From Pseudomonadota bacterium (GTDB lineage Bacteria > Myxococcota_A > Polyangia > Polyangiales > Sandaracinaceae): a stretch of 7,887 bases of DNA. Of the stretch, positions 1 through 5,526 are shown piece after piece. Location: positions 1-7,887 of the forward strand of contig JAEZBP010000282.1 in the NCBI GenBank assembly GCA_023427125.1, given 5' to 3'. Under the pieces are notes generated by a model, which saw only the letters and a program-made list of their open reading frames with translations, did no database searches and was not told the origin of the DNA. The stretch's first letter is position 1. Each line of letters opens with the position of its first letter. Both the position numbers and the translations under genes were made by a program.

Positions 1-764
1 CTGCGTGAGGAGGGCGCCTGCTGCGGAGGAGCGCGCGTCGAGGTCGCCTGCTGCCGCTGGATCTCCTCGAGGGTGACGTTGCGCCGGGAGATGATCGGCA
101 CCTGACGTCCGCGCTGGCTGAGGCGGAGGTTCGCCTCCGGATCGCCGGCCTGGGCGGCCTGGATCTCCTGCGCCTGCGAGGCGCCCCAGCGGTTGAGCCC
201 GAGGGTCAGCGGGTCCGCGTCCGCGTCGTGATCGGGCAGGGGCGCGCGCTGCTCTCGGGGTGCGCTGCGCTGCTCGAGCATCGCGGGAGCCGCGAGCATC
301 GTCCCCGCGCGATCGCCGGAGGAGAGCGCGCGGAGCGGCTCGAACGCCTCGCCGGCGACGACCTCGCGCACCCGGCGCGAGACGGGCGATCGATCGCTGC
401 GCTCGTCCGGCGCGTAGGGCGTCTGCACCGCGCCGCCCGGCACGAGCTGGAAGTAGCCGATGATGCGCGCATCGCCGGGCGGGTGAGCGAGCGGCGAGAT
501 GGCGACCGGATCGCTGATCGCGAGCACGTCGGGCGGGCTGTAGAAGTAGTTGTAGAGATAGAACTGCCGCTGATCCTCGCGCTCGCGCAGCTCCTCGAGG
601 CTCTCGTCGAGAGCCGCGCGCACCGCGTCGGCCGTGCGCACGAGGCCCTCCTGCGCCTCGCTGACGCGCGACGCGCGCTCGCGGAGCGTCGACACGAGCC
701 ACCCGGCGCCCAGGAGCAAGGTCGAGACGACGAGCCCGACCGCGAACGCGACGACGCGGCGCAT
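1..764 (-). CDS. Membrane-anchored sensor protein, probable histidine kinase (N-terminal part only)
   Basis: An open minus-strand frame runs from an ATG at 762-764 to the window edge with no stop, giving 254 residues of an incomplete protein. Residues about 5-24 form one hydrophobic membrane segment after Met-Arg-Arg. Residues about 25-66 are Glu/Arg/Ala-rich and probably helical or coiled coil. Next comes an aromatic stretch (FYLYNYFY, residues 68-75) and a compact region up to about residue 120 (PLAHPPGDAR, IIGYFQLVPG). Residues about 165-254 are rich in Gln, Ala and Pro and look flexible. The gene begins 9 nt after the stop of the response regulator, so it is most likely the partner sensor kinase, and the N-terminus resembles myxobacterial sensor kinases as I remember them. 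No second membrane segment and no HisKA or HATPase motif appears within the window, so the kinase call rests on context. The ribosome-binding site is weak (purine-rich AGACAGAAG just before ATG). It could instead be a non-kinase membrane protein co-transcribed with the regulator. Confidence 0.62.
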   Translation of the reverse strand, partial: MRRVVAFAVGLVVSTLLLGAGWLVSTLRERASRVSEAQEGLVRTADAVRAALDESLEELREREDQRQFYLYNYFYSPPDVLAISDPVAISPLAHPPGDARIIGYFQLVPGGAVQTPYAPDERSDRSPVSRRVREVVAGEAFEPLRALSSGDRAGTMLAAPAMLEQRSAPREQRAPLPDHDADADPLTLGLNRWGASQAQEIQAAQAGDPEANLRLSQRGRQVPIISRRNVTLEEIQRQQATSTRAPPQQAPSSR

Positions 765-773
765 CTTCTGTCT

Positions 774-1505
774 CTAGACCTGCTGGATGTCGGCGACGAA
801 GCGGTAGCCGCGCCCGCGCACGGTCTCGATCCAGCTCTCGCCGCCGGCCGGGCGGAGCTTGGCGCGGAGCTGCTGCACGTGGACGTCGACGGTGCGGGTG
901 CGGACCGTGCCGTCGCGATAGCCCCAGACGTCGACGAGGAGCTCCTCGCGCGTGACCGGCCGATGCCGCCGCTCGACCAGGTAGCCGATCAGCGAGGCCT
1001 CGCGCGCGGTCAGGCGCACCGGCTCGCGATCGTGGACCACCTGGGCGTCGAGATCCACGAGCGCCCCGCCGACGCGGAAGCGCTGCGGGCGATCGGGGCT
1101 CGGCCGAGGGCGGCGCAGGAGGCCGCGGGCGCGCGCCACGAGCTCGCGCACCCCGAAGGGCTTGGTCACGTAGTCGTCGGCGCCGGCCTCGAGCCCCTCG
1201 ACGACGTCGTCCTCGCGGCCCTTCGCGGTGAGGATCAGGACGGGCGTGTCATCGCCCTGCGCGCGCACGCGGCGCAGCACGCTGAGCCCGTCGAGCTTCG
1301 GCAGCATCAGATCGAGGATCACGAGATCGAAGGTGCTCACCCCGAGCGTCTCGAGGGCGCTCGCACCGTCCGCCGCACAGGTGGTGACGAAGCCCTGCGA
1401 CGAGAAGAGCGCGTCGAGCCCATCGAGGATCGTCTCCTCGTCCTCGACGAGCAGCACCCTTATCGCCTCATCGCTCATCGCCGCGCCCATGCTCGCATAG
1501 CTCAC
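774..1505 (-). CDS. Two-component response regulator, OmpR/PhoB family
   Basis: A cytoplasmic DNA-binding transcription factor, switched by phosphorylation from a sensor kinase. Numbering from the GTG at 1505 (243 aa), the receiver domain spans about residues 15-130. It has the acidic pair E21/D22, the phospho-acceptor D65 in VILDLMLP, the switch residue T93 and the invariant K115 in KPF. A Pro/Arg linker leads to a winged-helix domain (about 143-238) with the family's TRTVDVHVQQLRAKL recognition region and the terminal RGRGYRF wing. All key residues are present, so it should be functional. In-frame ATGs at 1490 and 1478 are alternative starts; the one at 1478 (MSDEAIRVLL) gives the more usual N-terminus. 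I keep GTG 1505 because a TANNNT box lies 6 nt upstream and none of the three starts has a good Shine-Dalgarno. The presumed sensor gene follows directly. The regulon is unknown, but phased repeats upstream suggest autoregulation. Confidence 0.95.
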   Translation of the reverse strand: MSYASMGAAMSDEAIRVLLVEDEETILDGLDALFSSQGFVTTCAADGASALETLGVSTFDLVILDLMLPKLDGLSVLRRVRAQGDDTPVLILTAKGREDDVVEGLEAGADDYVTKPFGVRELVARARGLLRRPRPSPDRPQRFRVGGALVDLDAQVVHDREPVRLTAREASLIGYLVERRHRPVTREELLVDVWGYRDGTVRTRTVDVHVQQLRAKLRPAGGESWIETVRGRGYRFVADIQQV

Positions 1506-1511
1506 GGGCTT

Positions 1512-1517
1512 ACTCTA
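1512..1517 (-). promoter_or_regulatory. Candidate -10 box of the response regulator gene
   Basis: On the minus strand this reads TAGAGT, matching TANNNT, and ends 6 nt before the GTG at 1505. A transcript starting about 7 nt downstream of the box would begin at or beside the G of GTG, so the mRNA could be leaderless. There is no recognisable -35 hexamer at 17 nt spacing (about 1535-1540). The phased direct repeat at 1539-1560 touches that position, which fits an activator-dependent promoter. This is inferred from sequence alone. Confidence 0.4.
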
Positions 1518-1538
1518 CGGGCCCGCAGGACGGCGCGA

Positions 1539-1560
1539 CGTAAGGGTGTCGTAAAGGCTC
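1539..1560. promoter_or_regulatory. 11-bp-phased direct repeat, likely OmpR/PhoB-type operator
   Basis: The plus strand carries CGTAAGG at 1539-1545 and CGTAAAGG at 1550-1557, two similar units whose starts are exactly 11 bp apart. On the minus strand they read CCTTTACG and CCTTACG. OmpR/PhoB-family regulators commonly bind as head-to-tail dimers to direct repeats with about 11-bp periodicity. The site lies 34 bp upstream of the regulator's start codon and abuts the expected -35 position of its candidate promoter. The simplest reading is autoregulation by the regulator. It could also affect the divergent aminotransferase operon, whose start is about 140 bp away. Confidence 0.45.
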
Positions 1561-1690
1561 TGTTGACTGGCGCGGGCATTCGCGCGCGCGCAGGCCGAGC
1601 TGCGCGACGTTTCCGTCCAGTCGGCGATATCGCTCCCCGGTGTCCAGCGAGCGGCCGCCGACGACGAAGTGAGCGGCGGCGAGATCGCGC

Positions 1691-1696
1691 TATCCT
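1691..1696 (+). promoter_or_regulatory. Candidate -10 box of the aminotransferase operon
   Basis: The box reads TATCCT and ends 7 nt before the GTG at 1704, so a transcript would start at about 1703-1704, at the start codon. There is no Shine-Dalgarno sequence in the 7 nt between, which agrees with leaderless translation. No good -35 hexamer is visible at 17 nt spacing (about 1668-1673). Confidence 0.38.
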
Positions 1697-1703
1697 CCGC
1701 GCC

Positions 1704-2795
1704 GTGATTCGCCTGGCTCGACCCTGGATGGGCGACGAAGAGGCCGACGCCGCGCGCGCCGTGCTCGAGAGCGGCATGCTCGTGCAAGGCGAGCGGGTGG
1801 CGGCGTTCGAGCGGGCGCTCGCGGAGCGCTGCGAGCGCGAGCACGCGGTCGCCTGCGGATCGGGGACAGCCGCGCTCGAGCTGGCGCTGGCGGTGATCGG
1901 CGTCGAGGGCCGCGAGGTGCTCTGCCCCGATCTCAGCTGGCCGAGCCCCGCTCACGCGATCGTGCGGGCCGGCGCGAGACCGGCGCTGGTGGACGTGGAT
2001 CGCGCGAGCTGGAACGCGAGCGCCTCGAGCCTGGCCGCAGCGCGCACGAGAGAGACCGCGGCGGCGATCGTGATCGACCAGCTCGGCAACCCCGCCGAGC
2101 ACCCGGCGATCGCGGCGGCGCTCGAGGGGCTGCCGATCGTCGTGGACGCGGCGTGCTCGATCGGATCGCTGCTCGGCGGCAGGCCGCCCGCGTCGTTCGG
2201 GCTCGTCGCGTGCCTGAGCTTCCACCCGCGCAAGCTCGTGACGACCGGCGAGGGGGGAGCGTGCCTGACCGACGACGCGCGCCTGGCCGAGGAGCTGCGG
2301 ATCCTGCGCAACCACGGGCAGCGCGCCGCGGGCGTCTTCGTCACGGCGGCGGGCAACCAGCGGATGAGCGAGGTGGCCGCCGCGATCGGGCTCGTGCAGC
2401 TCGGGCGCCTCGACGCGATGCTCGAGCGAAGGCGGCGGCTCGCCGAGCGCTATCGGGCGGCGCTCTCGGGCAGGCTCGGTCTGCAGGAGCCTCCGCCCGA
2501 CGCGATCAGCAATTGGCAGACCTTCGGCGTCACCCTGCCCGAGCACGCGAGCGCCGCGGCGCGCGACGCCCTCGTGCTGAAGCTGCGCGAAGCGGGCGTC
2601 GAGGCGGGGCGGCTCTCCTACGCGCTCCATCGCATCGGGAGCCTCGAGGGTCGCTTCCGCGGTGGCCCCTTCCCGATCGCCGAGCACCTCGACGAGCGAG
2701 GGCTCGCGCTGCCGCTCCACCCGCTGCTCGAGGACGCCGAGCAGGACGCCGTGCTCGCCGCGCTCGACGCGCACACCCGGGAGCTCGCGCCATGA
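1704..2795 (+). CDS. DegT/DnrJ/EryC1/StrS-family PLP-dependent aminotransferase
   Basis: Predicted cytoplasmic PLP enzyme of 363 aa, a normal length for the family. Relatives transfer an amino group, usually from glutamate, to keto-sugars bound to nucleotides for surface polysaccharides, lipopolysaccharide or glycosylated metabolites. The GTG start gives the canonical N-terminus (MIRLARPWMGDEE followed by GMLVQG). The cofactor phosphate loop is CGSGTAALEL near residues 51-60. D149 in VVDAA should pair with the pyridine nitrogen. K177 in SFHPRK is the Schiff-base lysine, followed by TTGEGG, the family's signature. C151 stands where many members have Gln or His. The long open frame upstream to 228 is antisense to the two-component genes and is not part of this protein. 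The stop overlaps the next ATG (ATGA), so it is translationally coupled to the ABC ATPase. No sugar dehydratase, epimerase or glycosyltransferase is nearby, so the substrate cannot be named. Confidence 0.93.
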   Translation: MIRLARPWMGDEEADAARAVLESGMLVQGERVAAFERALAERCEREHAVACGSGTAALELALAVIGVEGREVLCPDLSWPSPAHAIVRAGARPALVDVDRASWNASASSLAAARTRETAAAIVIDQLGNPAEHPAIAAALEGLPIVVDAACSIGSLLGGRPPASFGLVACLSFHPRKLVTTGEGGACLTDDARLAEELRILRNHGQRAAGVFVTAAGNQRMSEVAAAIGLVQLGRLDAMLERRRRLAERYRAALSGRLGLQEPPPDAISNWQTFGVTLPEHASAAARDALVLKLREAGVEAGRLSYALHRIGSLEGRFRGGPFPIAEHLDERGLALPLHPLLEDAEQDAVLAALDAHTRELAP

Positions 2796-3781
2796 GCGAC
2801 GCCGCGACCAACGCCACTTCGAACGACGCCGTGCTCCGCGTGGAGGACCTCCACAAGACCTTCGCGATCGGCTTCTTCCGCAAGAAGGTCGAGGCGGTGC
2901 GCGGCGTCGGCTTCGAGGTGAAGAAGGGCGAGATCTTCGGCCTGCTCGGGCCGAACGGCGCCGGCAAGACCACCACCATCAAGATGATCCTGCGCCTGAT
3001 CTTCCCGATGAAGGGGCGGATCGAGCTCTTCGGCGATCCGAGCGCGGGGCCCGCGGCGATGGCGCGGCTCGGGTATCTGCCGGAGAACCCCTACATCTAC
3101 CAGTATCTCCGGCCGCTCGAGTTCCTCGATCTCTGCGCGCGCCTGTGCGGAATGGATCGCGAGCGGCGTGACCGGCGCGCGCGCGAGCTCATCGAGCGGG
3201 TCGGCCTCGGCCACGCGGTGGATCGGCCGATCGGCAAGTTCTCGAAGGGCATGATGCAGCGGATCGGCCTCGCGCAGGCGCTGATCCACGAGCCGGAGCT
3301 CCTGATCCTCGACGAGCCGATGAGCGGGCTCGATCCGATCGGGCGCAAGGAGGTCCGCGATCTCATCGTGGAGCAGCACCGCGCGGGCACGACAATTCTC
3401 TTCACGAGCCACATCCTGAGCGACGTCGAGCTGCTCTGCGACAGGGTGGGCATCCTGCAGCGCGGTAAGATGAGCCACTACGGCCGGCTCGACGAGCTGC
3501 TCCACGCGCAGAAGCGCCGCGTCGAGCTCGAGCTCGAGGCGGCCTCCGATCCGCTGCGCGAGGAGCTGCGCGCGATGGGCGCCGAGCTCCTCGACGTCGG
3601 ACCGAAGACGCACGTCGTGCTGACGGGTGAGGAGGGGGCGCAGCCCGCCATCGCGCTCGCGCTCGCCAAGGGTGCGCGTATCCTCGCGGTGACGCCGGCC
3701 CGCGAGACGCTCGAGGATCTCTTCGTTCGCGACGCCCTGCGTGAAGAGGAGGAGCGCGCCTCGCCGCCCGCCTCGACTTGA
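2792..3781 (+). CDS. ABC transporter ATP-binding protein, ABC-2/CcmA-like type
   Basis: A peripheral membrane ATPase expected to power an ABC-2-type exporter. The 329-residue protein has Walker A at GPNGAGKTT (residues 53-61, K59), a Q-loop with E98 in place of Gln (GYLPEN), and a degenerate signature FSKGMMQ (150-156) instead of LSGGQ. Walker B is LLILDEP with D174 and E175, the D-loop is SGLD (178-181) and the switch histidine is H207. The altered Q-loop and signature are usual in this ABC-2 subgroup, so the enzyme should be active. Residues about 240-329 form the accessory C-terminal domain common in the group. The start is clear: ATG overlaps the upstream stop, and GGGAG (2779-2783) sits 8 nt before it. 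Exporters of this type normally have an adjacent permease gene, but the next genes are a rhodanese and an MBL-fold protein. The partner must be elsewhere, or the ATPase has another role. Confidence 0.95.
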   Translation: MSDAATNATSNDAVLRVEDLHKTFAIGFFRKKVEAVRGVGFEVKKGEIFGLLGPNGAGKTTTIKMILRLIFPMKGRIELFGDPSAGPAAMARLGYLPENPYIYQYLRPLEFLDLCARLCGMDRERRDRRARELIERVGLGHAVDRPIGKFSKGMMQRIGLAQALIHEPELLILDEPMSGLDPIGRKEVRDLIVEQHRAGTTILFTSHILSDVELLCDRVGILQRGKMSHYGRLDELLHAQKRRVELELEAASDPLREELRAMGAELLDVGPKTHVVLTGEEGAQPAIALALAKGARILAVTPARETLEDLFVRDALREEEERASPPAST

Positions 3782-3825
3782 CGGAACCGCCCGCGCGGCT
3801 CACGTCGCATGGCGGAGCGACCAAG

Positions 3826-4257
3826 ATGATCGAGCGCATCTCTCCGGACGAAGCGAAGCGGCGCGTGGACGCGGGCTGGACCTACGTCGACGTGCGGTCG
3901 GTCCCCGAATTCGAGCAGGGGCACCCCGCAGGCGCCTACAACATCCCGCTGATGCACATGAGCGCAGGGGGCATGGAGCCGAACAGCGAGTTCATGGGGG
4001 CCGTCGAGCAGGCCTTCCCGCGCGATGCCAAGCTCGTGCTGGGCTGCAAGAGCGGCGGGCGCTCGCTCCGGGCGGCCGAGATGCTGAGCGCCGCGGGATA
4101 CACGCAGGTGGTCGATCAGCGCGCGGGATGGAGCGGGGCGCGCGACGCGTTCGGCCAGCTCTCCGAGAGGGGCTGGGAGGCGGCGGGCCTGCCCGCCTCG
4201 ACGCGCACCGAGGCCGGTCGCGCGTGGAACGATCTCGCGCCGAAGAAGCGCGCCTGA
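3826..4257 (+). CDS. Single-domain rhodanese-like sulfurtransferase
   Basis: Predicted soluble enzyme of 143 aa that would carry a persulfide on a catalytic cysteine and pass sulfane sulfur from a donor such as thiosulfate to a thiol or protein acceptor. The rhodanese signs are YVDVRSVPEFEQGHPAGAYNIP (residues 20-41; D22, R24, E28) and the active-site loop CKSGGR (C74 to R79), a six-residue C-X4-R loop typical of thiosulfate-type enzymes. The C-terminal GLP motif (121-123) is also characteristic. The arrangement recalls small plant senescence-type rhodaneses, with an extra segment at about residues 104-118. I chose ATG 3826 because GGAG (3814-3817) lies 8 nt upstream and the protein then starts right at the domain; an in-frame TTG at 3778 would overlap the ATPase stop and add 16 unlikely residues. 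It sits 44 nt after the ATPase and 40 nt before the MBL gene, probably in one operon. The physiological acceptor is unknown. Confidence 0.92.
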   Translation: MIERISPDEAKRRVDAGWTYVDVRSVPEFEQGHPAGAYNIPLMHMSAGGMEPNSEFMGAVEQAFPRDAKLVLGCKSGGRSLRAAEMLSAAGYTQVVDQRAGWSGARDAFGQLSERGWEAAGLPASTRTEAGRAWNDLAPKKRA

Positions 4258-4297
4258 CCAGTTGAATCGCAGCCCGCGTGGGGCACGCTCCGGGCCC

Positions 4298-5395
4298 ATG
4301 AAGCTCGGCGGCGCGATCCACGAGAGCATCCCCTGGGTCCGGCGGGTCCACCACCTCGACGAGGCGCGCGCCGTGCGATCGGCGGGCCGCCGGCTCGAGC
4401 GGATGCGCCGGGCCGCGCTGACGCTCGGGGACGAGCTGCGCGAGGGGCCGAAGGTCGTGGCGGTGCGCACCCTCGCGGTGAGCGATCTGGTCTATCCGAC
4501 GAAGTTCGCGTTCCAGCACGCCCTCCGCCTGCCGCTCCCCTACGTGACCATGCGGCACCGCTGCCTGCTCGTGCAGCTCGAGACCGAGGCGGGGCTCAAG
4601 AACCTCCTCTTCAACCCGACCGATCGGCAGTCCTCGCGCGAGACGCCCTTCTTCAAGCACCTCCTGGCCAAGGTCGGATGGGCCGAGGAGCTGATCGGCA
4701 AGCCCTTCGGCACCGTCGAGGACGGCCTGCGAGAGCTCGGGCTCGCGCCGAGCGACATCGATCTCATCGCGTTCGACCACTTCCACACCCAGGATCTGCG
4801 GCCCACGCTCGGCACGACGCGCGGTGACGGCCTCTCCGATCCGCTGCCCGCGCGCTTCCCGAACGCGACGCTCCTCGCGCCCCGCGCGGAGTGGGAGGAC
4901 TGGGACGAGCTGCACCCCATGCAGCGGGCGTGGTTCATCTCGGACGGGAAGAAGGACGTGGCGCTCGAGCGCGTGGTGCTCACCGACGGCGACCTGTGGC
5001 TCGGGGAGGGCTGCTTGCTCCTCGGCACGCCCGGGCACACGAGCGGCAATCAGACGCTCTTCGTCCACGCCGAGGGCGGCGTGTTCGGGTGCAGCGAGAA
5101 CGGCACGAGCGCCGACAACTGGAGCCCTCACGAGTCGCGCCTGCCGGGCCTTCGGGCCTTCGCGCGCGCCTACGATCTCGAGGTCGTGATGAACTCGAAC
5201 ACGCCCGAGCTCGGCGCCGAGCAGTACGTCTCGATGGTCCTCGAGCGCACCATGGTCGACCGCGTGCCGGACGCGCCTGCGTTCCTGCAGATGTTCCCCT
5301 CGAGCGAGGTGACGCACTCCCCGGTCGCCCCCGGGCTGCGGCCGAGCGTGGTCTTCGAGCACCGCACGAGCGGCGCCATTCGACAGAAGGCCTGA
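4298..5395 (+). CDS. Metallo-beta-lactamase-fold protein with a non-canonical metal motif
   Basis: A 365-residue protein recognisable as MBL-fold by motif order. Strand-ending DLIAFDHFHTQD (155-166) occupies the place of HxHxDH. TPGHTSGNQTLFV (244-256) matches the usual GHTPGH-type motif, with H247 as ligand. GVFGCSENGTSADNW (261-275) and VMNSNTPELG (297-306) occupy the positions of the later metal-binding loops. H161, H163 and H247 can form a first metal site. The Asp and last His of HxHxDH are replaced by Q165 and D166, and the late His appears replaced by N301, so a normal dinuclear site is doubtful. Other striking blocks are NPTDRQSSRETPFF (106-119), HPMQRAW (206-212) and MFPSSEV (332-338). 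There is no signal peptide or membrane segment. ATG 4298 is preferred to the in-frame TTG at 4262; neither has a strong ribosome-binding site. I think similar proteins exist in other bacteria annotated only as MBL-fold hydrolases. The substrate is unknown; hydrolase, lactonase or thiol-ester activity are only possibilities. Confidence 0.85.
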   Translation: MKLGGAIHESIPWVRRVHHLDEARAVRSAGRRLERMRRAALTLGDELREGPKVVAVRTLAVSDLVYPTKFAFQHALRLPLPYVTMRHRCLLVQLETEAGLKNLLFNPTDRQSSRETPFFKHLLAKVGWAEELIGKPFGTVEDGLRELGLAPSDIDLIAFDHFHTQDLRPTLGTTRGDGLSDPLPARFPNATLLAPRAEWEDWDELHPMQRAWFISDGKKDVALERVVLTDGDLWLGEGCLLLGTPGHTSGNQTLFVHAEGGVFGCSENGTSADNWSPHESRLPGLRAFARAYDLEVVMNSNTPELGAEQYVSMVLERTMVDRVPDAPAFLQMFPSSEVTHSPVAPGLRPSVVFEHRTSGAIRQKA

Positions 5396-5427
5396 CCCCA
5401 CCATTTCCCGGCGGCGCGATGCCCGCG

Positions 5428-5453
5428 GGGCTCCTGGGAGGCTCCAGGAGGCC
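5428..5453. terminator. Possible stem-loop terminator between convergent genes
   Basis: CTCCTGG (5431-5437) pairs perfectly with CCAGGAG (5444-5450) around a 6-nt loop. After one G-G mismatch, two more pairs (5428-5429 with 5452-5453) extend it. It begins about 33 nt after the MBL stop, where a terminator for the plus-strand operon would be expected, and could also act on the opposing transcript. No T-run follows on either strand, so it is not a standard intrinsic terminator. Confidence 0.35.
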
Positions 5454-5506
5454 GTGAGAGCCCCCGGCGTGGGTTAAGCATTGCCGTCCGCGCGCGTGTC
5501 TCACGG
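5452..5506. repeat. 8-bp perfect inverted repeat in the convergent gap
   Basis: CCGTGAGA (5452-5459) is the exact reverse complement of TCTCACGG (5499-5506), with 39 nt between the arms. The enclosed segment holds the most AT-rich piece of the gap (GGTTAAGCATTG, 5472-5483). The arms could form a long-loop hairpin in transcripts of either strand or be a protein-binding site. Two outer bases are shared with the neighbouring stem at 5428-5453, so the full versions of the two structures exclude each other. In GC-rich DNA an 8-bp match can be chance. Confidence 0.35.
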
Positions 5507-5526
5507 GGCGAGCGGCGCTCTTCGGC

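Noticed and set aside
1563..1568. TTGACT as a -35 box for the plus-strand operon
   Set aside because: The bases 17 nt downstream are an alternating CG run (about 1581-1591) with no -10 box, and the first gene starts about 135 nt further on.
228..1703. Long open plus-strand frame extending the aminotransferase N-terminus by 492 codons
   Set aside because: It is antisense to the response regulator and sensor genes, its Arg/Ala/His-rich product has no domain, and the family's canonical N-terminus begins exactly at the GTG at 1704.
1515..2774. 419-codon minus-strand open frame under the aminotransferase
   Set aside because: Antisense shadow of an intact enzyme gene; low-complexity Arg-rich translation.
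3778..3825. TTG start for the rhodanese
   Set aside because: It overlaps the ATPase stop and adds 16 residues outside the domain, whereas ATG 3826 has a good Shine-Dalgarno 8 nt upstream.
4262..4297. TTG start for the MBL-fold protein
   Set aside because: It has no ribosome-binding site and adds twelve unconvincing residues; ATG 4298 is more likely, though not strongly supported.
3992..5404. 470-codon minus-strand open frame under the rhodanese and MBL genes
   Set aside because: Antisense to two genes with clear motifs; the product has no domain and is compositionally biased.
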